From positions 1,550,001 through 1,614,000 of the forward strand of contig VWND01000076.1 of the NCBI GenBank assembly GCA_009599575.1: a stretch of 64,000 bases of DNA, read 5' to 3'. The position numbers and the translations under genes are program-made. Positions 10,772 through 20,168 of the stretch are shown here, in pieces; position 1 is the stretch's first letter; the number at the start of each line of letters is the position of its first letter. The DNA is from Blumeriella jaapii (taxonomy: Eukaryota > Ascomycota > Leotiomycetes > Helotiales > Drepanopezizaceae). Below the pieces are notes generated by a model. That model made no database searches, had not been told where the DNA came from, and saw only the letters and a program-made list of their open reading frames with translations.

Positions 10772-12041
10772 GATGGGCGAGACTTCGAGCGGGGTGGCGG
10801 CAGCGAAAGGCTATTGCAAACATGTCAGCTGGCTGAACCTGTCCCGGACATGCAGCATACCTTGCTGCCAATGGACTCGAGATGAGTGACTGTGGCTCTG
10901 CAAAGCGCCAGTGTGTCTGTAGGGGCTCTCACAGGAACGAGAGCGGTCGCCTGGCGAAGCGGAAGAGCCTAGAGTCAGAGAATGCAAAAGCGAGCAGAGA
11001 CTCGAGAGCGAGGGGAGCGGAGCAGACTTGGACAGATGCAAAAGGTGTGCGAGAGTTTGCTTTCTATTCTAAGCTATGTAAAGTAGAAGTAAGATAGGTA
11101 CTTGAGAGTCCTGGGGCCGGAGGGGTCGAGATAGGATCGACCGGTCAGGCAGCTTGAGCGGCGCGATGTGGGCGGGAGGGAGGGATGGATGGCAAGAGCA
11201 GAAGGGCAAAGGTATTGAGGTCGGTTGTCAGAAAGCTTTGTAGACACGCCACAAGATCTTGTTGCTGTTGCGGTCGTTGTTGTTGTGGTTGTTGTGGTTG
11301 TTGTTGTCGTCGTCGTTGAAAGGCGGTCCAGAAGTGAGGGGGCACGAGTACTAGACTCCATATAAATACTGTACCCGGACCCGTGATTCCCCACCTGAGA
11401 CATCCAGCTTGCTAGCGCCATCCCCAGTAGGCATTTGCTGCCAATGAACTCACGACACGAAGACGGGCCTGGCGGCTCGAAAGAGGATCGGATCCGTAAT
11501 GATTTCTGCCCAAATGCACCGGTTTTTCTATACTTACGTACCGCACGATCATCACGAATTCGGCCTCAGCAAGCGGCTCCAGAGAAATGCTTGGGCTACC
11601 ACTGTCCCCAAGTCACGACTAGAAGCATGTTGATAGGCACTCATGTATAGGCCCTCATGTATAGGCCCTCGTGTAGGCTTCGCGCATGTCCGTAAATCGT
11701 AGCTAGGCGTGAGACAACTCCTTCACTATGTCGAAGATCCATTTTGATATTTGACTGTATATATACAGTACTGTATATATGTACATTATATATGTACATT
11801 ATATATGTACAATCTATTTGTACATTATATATGTACATTATATTTGTACACAAAATATGTACGTACGGTGCAGTGCCACGTGACACAAGAGTACGGTCGA
11901 CGCTAAATGCGCCAGGCAGGTCAACCGCGCGTTTGGCAACAAGCGTGATCGCGGAGAGCTTCAAGCTTCAACAATCTCCCACCGACAGAACCCACCACTC
12001 CTCTTGGAAACTCGGGACTTGCTCTCCCCACAAACCTCATC
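10772..12041. other. Intergenic region with GTT-rich and AT-rich repeats
   Basis: No gene was found. A GTT/GTC triplet run lies at 11261-11319. At 11755-11868 there is an AT-rich array of about 14-bp units containing TATATGTACAT, including the palindrome TACAGTACTGTA. The right end is the promoter and leader of the proteasome gene. Confidence 0.6.
11755..11868. repeat. AT-rich tandem array (ATATATGTACATT-like)
   Basis: Several imperfect units of TATATATGTACATT lie between a TACAGTACTGTA palindrome and a TACGTACG end. The array sits about 170 bases upstream of the proteasome alpha7 start. No function can be assigned. Confidence 0.75.
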
Positions 12042-13062
12042 ATGGTAAGCTTCAGATCCTCACAACCCTGACCCCATCTCTCAGAAGAACCTCACAAAGC
12101 TAACCAGCCGCGGTAGACTTCCATTGGGACGGGCTACGATCTCACGAACTCGGTCTTCTCGCCCGATGGACGGAACTTCCAAGTCGAGTATGCAGTCAAG
12201 GCAGTAGAGAACGGGGGAACCTCAATCGGCATTCGGTGCAAAGATGGCGTGGTGCTTGCAGTCGAGAAGATCATCACCAGCAAGCTGCTGAAGGCCGGAG
12301 CCAACAAGCGCATCGCTACAATCGATAGACACATGGGCGCAGTATGTCCTTTGGCACGCAAGCTGTCAACTGGGGAATCAATCAGTACTAATGCAACACC
12401 AGGTCTCATCAGGTCTCGTACCAGATGGACGCCACTTCGTGTCCCGCGCTCGCGACGAAGCTGCAGCCTGGCGTAAAACCTACAAGACCCCAATCACAAC
12501 CAAGGACCTTGCAAGCCGGATGGGCGGATACATGCAGGCATACACACTCTACTCTTCCGTCCGACCCTTCGGCGTGACCGCAATAGTAGGAGGCTGGGAC
12601 TCGGAGCTCGAGCTACCCGTCGACGGACAAGTAGGCAACGGACCATCAATCGGCTCAGGAGGGAAGGTTGAAGGCAAGAAGTACGGCGGGCCCGGTCTCT
12701 ACATGATCGAGCCCTCTGGGCTTTACTGGGGATATTACGGTGCTGCCACTGGCAAGGGACGGCAGACTGCCAAAGCCGAGATGGAGAAGCTAGATCTGGC
12801 TGCGGGAAAGCTGAGCTTGTTAGACGGTGTCAAGGCGGCTGCGAACATCATCTATATTGCGCACGCCGACAACAAGGATAAGGAGTTCGAGTTAGAGATG
12901 ACCTGGATCAGCAATCTGGATGGTCCAACCAAGGGAAGACATGAGGAGGTGCCGAAGGAGTTGCTGGAGGAGGCTGAGAGATTGGCAAAGAAGGCATTAG
13001 AGGGCGACGATGACGAGGACGAGGCCGACAAGCCGGCGGAAGAAGACAAGATGGAGGAGTAG
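12042..13062 (+). CDS. PRE10: 20S proteasome subunit alpha type 7 (Pre10/PSMA3 class)
   Basis: Three exons, 12042-12044, 12117-12341 and 12403-13062, give 295 residues. The first coding exon is the ATG alone, followed directly by GTAAGC; the second opens [20 protein letters not shown], the alpha-subunit signature of the alpha7 class. It continues with [14 protein letters not shown] and the [11 protein letters not shown] strand. Splicing of the second intron joins DRHMGA to [15 protein letters not shown]. Later landmarks are [31 protein letters not shown] and the acidic tail [10 protein letters not shown] expected of this subunit. It forms part of the outer ring of the 20S core particle, in nucleus and cytoplasm. 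Length and order match the family, and I see no damage. Confidence 0.96.
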
Positions 13063-15920
13063 ATTTGGAGGTGGACCATCAGCCTGTACTAATACCTCTT
13101 CGTTTACCAGGTCGCTGAAGAGCAAAATGAGCAACCATTTGAGCTTCCTCCTTTCTTGCATGGTAAGAAATCTCAAGACTTGTTATTGTCTGTTAATCGC
13201 CCGATGCCCAGTCAGGAGCCCAGTCAGAGTACCTGTACGTTTCTGTCAGTAAATGTCAGGCACTGTGGCATGCGTCAATAACCTTGCTTTCTCAGAGCAC
13301 ATCACTGTCCGCCAGTACGGTGGAAATAATCTGTTTACTTTTCCATTTGACTGACAAAATCCCTGCCCGTCAAAAGACTCCATTGCTGCAATTTCAACGC
13401 CTCTTCTACGGTCTTACTCCTCCACACATCCATTCGTGGCTATCCCCCGGAGCGCCGCTGGATTCTACAGTAGAAGGCTACCAATACCGAGATCTCGATA
13501 CTATTGACGGCCGTGTACCCTTCTCATGCTAAAAGAACTCAATTATAAACCAATTTGCCAAGTTCCTCACGTGCGCAAGTGTTTCTCTGGAGCCGTGTAT
13601 CATTCTGTCAACCAATGGACCCAAAATGGTCTAAGTAAGCGAAGACTCAAAGCTTGACGCTTTCTGCTACCTACCTCACTGTTTCTGTGCCATTTCACTC
13701 TAAACTTGCTGTCGATTCTTGATACCGATATCTGGTCACCGTGGCTAGTCAACTGTACCACTGTACAAATCTCCCAATATTTCTCCACACGTTTTTCTCG
13801 CGGTCTTTGTTCCATCCACCCCTACAAGATTGTGCTGCCTACCTACTTGGGTATCTACACGTCTCAAACCCCATTCCGAATCCCGTATCACTGACCCACA
13901 GCCGACCCAACTCTTCACAGAAGAAGAGGGAAAGCGGCGAGAGACGGGCCTCCTCACGACACCCAGACAGCCAGCCAACCCTGTCCCATAACCTTCTTAC
14001 CCCAGTGTGCACTCCCCTCCTCCAAGCTCCCCGCATGCACAACATGTCCTCTTCTTCCTTCCCACTACCCCCCAACTGACGTCGGCGGGAGATCAAATTC
14101 TCTTTTCCCACCGCAGAGACCAAACCAGGATAGTAAAACGAAGAAGGCGATGGAGGGGAAGCGAAGTTCATTGTTGCGCGGCGTTAGGCACGGACAGGTA
14201 GATGGGTTTCTCGTCCTCACCCCCACAATCGTACAGTCTATTTCCCACTCATCTTATAATCGCCATGCATATCCTGAATATGATAATCCTGAATACTACT
14301 CTTATGGACGCGGGGTTAGGAAGAGAGGGGGCGGAGGTGTGTACAGGTGGAAACACGACTTGATGTGCTCTGAGCACAGGATGAAAATAAGCCCGGCCTA
14401 GAAAGTCGTCATCTCTTATCTTGTTTTGATCGAGTGCTTTCCACCTCTGGAGGATAGAGCACCCTGATGCATGCTGTTGATATGACAGATCTAGAACAGC
14501 TCTACATGACCCCTCCTCGACTTCTACGAGAGAACTGCGACATCCATCTCCGTCAAAAGCTAGTGTTGCTTTTCTCTCAGGCTCGCACTTGCATACCTAA
14601 ACCTACTTTCCTGCCCGAACAATGTATCGCAAGTCCAACCTACGGTCAACGCAATCTTCTTTCTCTCACTGGCTTCTTTCGGCAAGGACCTCGACATCTG
14701 GATTCTCTTCCAAGATGACGAGCGACGCGTGAAGCATCTCACGTGATCCACGTCAAGAAGCGAACAGCACGTCACGACGCTCCACGGAACCTTCTTGATC
14801 CTGTATACACAACAGACACGATTAATACCTTCCCGCTTGGAAAGAACCAAGTATCTCCCCACCAGGCGTGTCCGATTTCCATTCTTCGTTCCTTCGGGCT
14901 GGATTCTGGAACGGGATGGTGTGGTGTGATCCGATGTTGACAGCTAAGCGAGCGAATCCACATGGGTTACGACAGACGGCTCACGAGCGGGAGACAACAG
15001 CGAGTAAAGGCCAGCCGCTCCATCTCGCATCGATCGTACTGGTGTCGGAATAGTAATGCGAAGGCCGCTCCGCTGTCACGTCAGCAATGGGCGATGGTTA
15101 GAGGTTCTTACGTACGGAGTGCTGAGCAACGAGAAGACCGACCGGCTTGAAGCGGGAAGAGTAGGTACCAACATGTGATATTTCTCGCGTGTCGTGATCG
15201 GGGTTACGGATGCTTTGGGACGAATTGAGAATCGGGAGATTGGTCTGCAGGTGGATTGCTGGTTTGGTTAGAGAGGAGGTGACACCTTACAAGTTTTCTA
15301 CCGACAAGTGTTTTGAAGGATTGGCATTCGAGCTTCTGGGCAATGTCTCACTCTAGATGAAATACAAAAACACATTCGTTGTCAACCAAGGAGTTCGAAA
15401 AGGGACATGTGGAGGTTCTGCTTATACGATCCTCGAAAGTCACAATCGCAGTCAGTCACAAGCAAGCAAGCATCATGAAAAGAGGGCTGGGGCGAAATTG
15501 CTTTTAAATCCGAAAGGAATATTTGCCCTAGATGCCCACTAAATCCCCAAAAGAGCTCTCTCTCTCTCTCCCCGCGAGAAAGAACCTGTGTCAAGGCAAA
15601 GTCTTGATTCTCGTACATAGACGGCCTTCGAAAGAGACTGTCGTATTTGCAAATGAGAAGTCCATCTCGTTGCGGTCCTGGTGACACGAATCCGAAACCA
15701 GATGAGACCTCATGGCGGAGAAGTGAAAGTTGAGTAGAAGGAGAATGGTGCGACGAGGAGAGATGCAGACTGGCGAAGGGACGGCTGGTTCCAGGATACG
15801 GTTAGGCATTGCGGCTGTGTGAGTTGAGAAGGCGTTGACTGTTAACTCAATTGAAGCGCTGCTCGTTTATGCCTTTCCGCACTTTTGGCTCAGGACAAGG
15901 CCGTTGGCTCCAGATCGCGC
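13063..15920. other. Long intergenic region
   Basis: Nearly 2.9 kb holds only short open frames with no family resemblance and no convincing exon pairs. Pyrimidine-rich stretches occur near 13850-14060. A long non-coding transcript or a short, fast-evolving gene cannot be excluded. Confidence 0.5.
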
Positions 15921-16541
15921 CTACTCGTCACGCTTGGCCTTGCCGCATGGCTGTCCGGGGTAACCGCATCTTGCCTCTGGCTCTGGGAGAGCTTCACGCT
16001 TCGCCTTTCCGCAAGGTTGTCCGGGGTATCCGCAGCGAGCCTCAGGCTCTGGGAGGGCCTCGGCCTCACGCTTCGCTTTGCCGCAAGGTTGTCCGGGGTA
16101 GCCACATCGTGCCTCGGGCTCGGCCTCAGCAACTGCCTCACGCTTGGCCTTGCCGCATGGCTGTCCGGGGTAACCGCATCTTGCCTCCGGCTCTGGGAGA
16201 GCTTCACGCTTCGCCTTTCCGCAAGGTTGTCCGGGGTAGCCACATCGTGCCTCGGGCGCGGCCTCAGCGACAGGAGCAGCCTCCCGCTTGGCCTTGCCGC
16301 ATGGCTGTCCGGGATAACCGCATCGTGCCTCAGCGACAGGAGCAGCCTCACGCTTGGCCTTGCCGCATGGCTGTCCAGGGTAACCGCATCGTGCCTCTGG
16401 CTCGGCGATGGCCTCACGCCTGACCTTGCCACATGGCTGTCCGGGGTAACCGCATCGTGCCTCAGCGTTGGCGACGGGGAGGGCGCTGGCGCTGACTGAT
16501 GCAGCGAGGATCAGGGCGCAGATAGCACTGGTCAACTTCAT
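15921..16541 (-). CDS. Alpha-type mating pheromone precursor, eight peptide repeats
   Basis: A single exon of 206 residues starts at the ATG at 16541. Residues 1-20 are a signal peptide ending SVSASA. Eight copies follow of a unit whose core is RCGYPGQPCGK. Each core is followed by a dibasic Kex2 site, VRR in the first copy and AKR in the other seven, and each is preceded by a spacer made only of X-A or X-P dipeptides such as EA, EP, LP, AP and VA, the substrates of a Ste13-type dipeptidyl aminopeptidase. The CxxPGQPC core is that of filamentous-ascomycete alpha pheromones, recognised by the Ste2-type receptor. The usual Trp before the first Cys is Arg here. The precursor would pass through the secretory pathway. 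A TAAATA element lies about 155 bp upstream. Confidence 0.93.
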   Translation of the reverse strand: MKLTSAICALILAASVSASALPVANAEARCGYPGQPCGKVRREAIAEPEARCGYPGQPCGKAKREAAPVAEARCGYPGQPCGKAKREAAPVAEAAPEARCGYPGQPCGKAKREALPEPEARCGYPGQPCGKAKREAVAEAEPEARCGYPGQPCGKAKREAEALPEPEARCGYPGQPCGKAKREALPEPEARCGYPGQPCGKAKRDE

Positions 16542-18464
16542 TCTGAAAGAGTGTTGGTTGTTGTTGTTGCTGAAGGGGTGGTGGTAAGGTGAAAATTGTA
16601 CGAGATGTACTTGTGTGTGTGGGATTGAATGGTAGTTGGCTTGGTGTAGTAAAGAATGTGTGGTGAGAAACAAGATATTATCGAGGACTTCAAGATGGTA
16701 TTTATGCTTGCCCTTGAGGTTTGTTCTCAATAGCAACTGTTCACTGTCAATAGGAGAGTCGCAAGCGGACCTTCCTATTGGCGTCCTATTCAGAACCAGA
16801 AAAAGCAACTCGGAGCAGACTTCAACAAAGAGCGAAAGACCACCATACTGATATTCAGCAAAAGCGTTCAAGTCATCTCATGACCAAAGAACCTTTCGTG
16901 TGGTCGAGTCAAAGGATAGTGGAGGGGGGAAGTGATGTGGAGGGGGGAAGTGATGTGGAGTGGGTCGCTTAGCATTGACGCTTCCTATTGAGAGCGCAAG
17001 CCCCGACACCCACGCCCACAACCCAGAAGCGAGGAGCCAGATTTTCCCGAGAACATGGATTCGAGCATAGATTCTTCAAAGGGATCTGGTTGATCGTTGT
17101 TAAGGAACGAAGAATTGATCTAGCCAGCGACTCCACAGGCCCAGACCACCAGAGAAGGTTCCAGTTGATAACCTCCATAAAGAGAAAGGAAAGCTGGAAC
17201 CTTGTGTCGTGGTAACCACATGCTTAAAATCTCGCCGCATCCTATTCAAACCCCTTTTCTATTCAAGCCCCAGAGCGGAAGGCTAAGCGAGGTTTTCTTT
17301 GAGCCGCATGAAGTTATCTCGGGTCATCATCACAATCGAGTTTCTCAAGTGAATTGAACGTGCGTTAAAGGAATTGAAGAAGCGACAAACGATTGGATGC
17401 ACCAACTGGTACATGGGGAAAATTGGTATTTGAGTCAGGTGTTTGGGCCAGGTATCCTGATGCTACCGCAGCTGCTCGAGCTCACGCCGCCGAGACTTCA
17501 TTGAATGAATCCAAAAGCGTCACCACTTTATCATTTCGGTCCTCAAAATACCCAGCAAGCTTCAGTTCTGGACCCGATACTACCGGGCTTCTCTTTTTCA
17601 GGCGTTGTTTGATTGCAGTCAGAATCCGGAGGTACGGGCACGGAGGCCTCCTCGCCGCCTAAACAGAACGAAGACTCTAGAACACCCCCAGAAAGATCGC
17701 AAATTAATGGGACTTGCCAACATTAGATCTTCCTGGAAACCATCGCTCGATCCATTTACCTCGTCGCGACAGAAAGTGAAAGCTCCGTCCTTGGCACTGA
17801 CTTGAGCTCTGCTCTCCTGATCGCAGGCGATGAACAACAAAATCTGACAGCGAACACGAAGGAGACTCTCCAGCCGATGCACGGAAGATAGGGCAGGATT
17901 ATATCGCAGATCAATCAGGTCCAGAGATGCGGACCGTGGACAGGCTTTCTCTCTTAGCCAAGGTCAAGCAAGTGATGCCAGGCCAGATAGCAACCCCTCG
18001 AGATCCAGTTTCAAATCTAAAAGACGCCGATTCAAGGTGAACCCCCCAAGTAGGACGACTGGACCATACTTGACAAATGATCCCATCAGATTTCCCCCTT
18101 GTAAAAGGGTTGCGTCTTGGGCCGATGTTGATAGCTGGTGATAGTGAGCACATACGCCACTTGACCTGTTGATTGGTAGGACAAGTCCCAGGCCACTCTG
18201 AGAGACGTAAGGAACATGGACATATAGCAGAAAAGGAGCCGTCATCATGTCAACAAGCTGCTGTCGTCGTCGAGTCGTTGCTGTCGTCGTCGAACTGGCT
18301 GAGAAGTTGGGAAACGTTTCCACCCGCGAGATGCCGAAAGCTCGCCCCGAAGAGGAAAGGCGTGCTGGGCGCCGGGACCGCAACTTCGGTTTTGCCGCAA
18401 GACCACAACTCCAGTTTGAAACTCTACCCTCCAACACCATTCTCTCTCCTCCAAAATCCCTAAA
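16542..18464. other. Intergenic region between pheromone and IDH1 genes
   Basis: No gene was recognised. Its left end is the promoter of the minus-strand pheromone gene, and the right end supplies the IDH1 promoter. A direct duplication of GTGGAGGGGGGAAGTGAT occurs near 16920-16957, and a GTC/GTT triplet cluster lies near 18260-18290. Confidence 0.5.
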
Positions 18465-19776
18465 ATGTTGTCGCGCAGCTCTGCCAGGTCGGCGCAGGTA
18501 TGTCGCGCATCTCTGCGAGTTCAATGGTGCGGTCGGGAGCTAATCGTCTCATCAGCGCCTTTTGCAAACCCCATCGCGTTGTGCCCAGGTATGCCTCTTC
18601 CGAGCTCTCACAACAACGAGCCGTGAACTGATTGATCCCTTCAATAGCCCCTTCGATCCTTCGCGACCGTTCAATCCGACATCTTCAAGCCCACGAAATA
18701 TGGTGGGAAGTACACGGTCACTCTTATCCCGGGTGACGGAATCGGAGCAGAGGTCGCAGAATCAGTGAAGACAGTCTTCAAGGCCGACAATGTGCCCGTC
18801 GAGTGGGAGCAAGTCGACGTCTCCGGTGTCGTGACGGGGGGGAAGCCGTCTGAGGATCTGTTCCGCGAGTCGATTGCCTCACTCAAGAGAAACAAGTTGG
18901 GGCTGAAGGGTATTCTGCACACGCCCATCGAGCGCTCCGGCCACCAATCTTTCAACGTGGCCATGCGACAAGAGCTCGACATCTACGCCTCGATCGTTCT
19001 GATCAAGAACATCCCTGGCTACAAGACTCGCCATGAGAATGTCGACCTGTGTATCATCCGTGAAAATACCGAGGGAGAGTACTCGGGCCTTGAGCACCAA
19101 TCTGTCTCCGGCGTTGTCGAGTCGCTCAAGATCATTACCCGCGCCAAGTCAGAACGAATTTCCAAGTTCGCATTCAGCTTTGCCCTTGCCAACAACCGCA
19201 AGAAGGTCACATGTATCCACAAGGCCAACATCATGAAACTCGCCGACGGTCTGTTCCGCAACACCTTCAACGCTGTCGCCAAGGAATACCCCACTTTAGA
19301 GACCAACGACATGATTGTCGATAACGCCTCCATGCAGTGTGTCTCGCGGCCACAGCAGTTCGATGTCATGGTCATGCCCAACCTGTACGGAGGCATTCTC
19401 TCCAACGTCGGAGCTGCGCTTGTTGGAGGGCCAGGTGTCGTTCCCGGATGCAACATGGGTCGTGAGGTTGCCATTTTCGAGCCCGGTTGCCGTCACGTTG
19501 GTCTGGACATCAAGGGCAAGGACCAAGCTAACCCTACGGCTATGCTTCTCTCCGGATCCATGCTCCTGAGACATCTTGGTCTCGACGAGCATGCTAACCG
19601 CATCTCCAAGGCCGTCTACGACGTTATTGCTGACGGGTGAGTTCCACGCCCCATTCTAATATCTGAACACAATGCTAACCTTACACAGACGAGTACGAAC
19701 ACGTGACATGGGAGGCGAGTCCAGCACTCACCAGTTTACAAGAGCTGTGCTGGACAAGATGGAGTTGGCTGGATAG
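18465..19776 (+). CDS. IDH1: NAD-dependent isocitrate dehydrogenase, subunit 1, mitochondrial
   Basis: Four exons, 18465-18497, 18556-18588, 18648-19636 and 19689-19776, give 380 residues, the usual length. The first two exons are 33 bp each and encode the basic mitochondrial presequence MLSRSSARSAQRLLQT. The mature part has VTLIPGDGIGAEVAESV, the substrate-region stretch HTPIERSGHQSFNVAMR, RENTEGEYSGLEHQ and the nucleotide-site region ending VYDVIADGRVRTRDMGG. The ERSGH form of the substrate loop points to the regulatory subunit 1 rather than the catalytic subunit 2. With Idh2 it oxidises isocitrate to 2-oxoglutarate in the TCA cycle in the matrix. Every splice junction keeps frame, and no defect is visible. 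Confidence 0.96.
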
Positions 19777-20168
19777 AGGAAGAATCCGATTGTATAAATG
19801 GCGCACAGAAACATCGTTGTATTCTAGTATGCATGCATTAGCGCGGGTGCGATTTCAACCGTTGTATCATTTTCGGGTTTCCGCCTCTTGCGTACTGCTC
19901 ACACTTGCCAGGCTTTGGCGAAGTGTAGGTGATCTTTGACTTCTGCGTATGATTTTTTTTTCTTCACTCGTTGATTTGTTCGTGCTTCTGTATAGACGTT
20001 TCGGATCCCCTCATCTTGCAAGAAACGTACAACACTCAACGATACATCCAAAGAAGCAAGCAAGCTAACCACGCAACAGGGCCGCCGAAATACAACAATC
20101 GCCAGTTTCTATCTCAACAATTCAATAGACTCTGTCCGATAATCCCCTCCTCAATCTGCACTGCAAGC
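19777..20168. other. Convergent intergenic region
   Basis: This short region lies between the 3' ends of IDH1 (plus) and the 851-residue gene (minus). It should hold both terminators; nothing else was seen. Confidence 0.5.

Noticed and set aside
10022..10885. 287-codon plus-strand frame opposite the gene at 9788-10771
   Set aside because: Begins in the middle of the minus-strand exon, shows no domain, and the minus strand has a clean spliced model.
15851..16499. Three further long open frames over the pheromone gene
   Set aside because: They follow from the 8-fold repeat of the true minus-strand frame; only that frame has a signal peptide and Kex2 sites.
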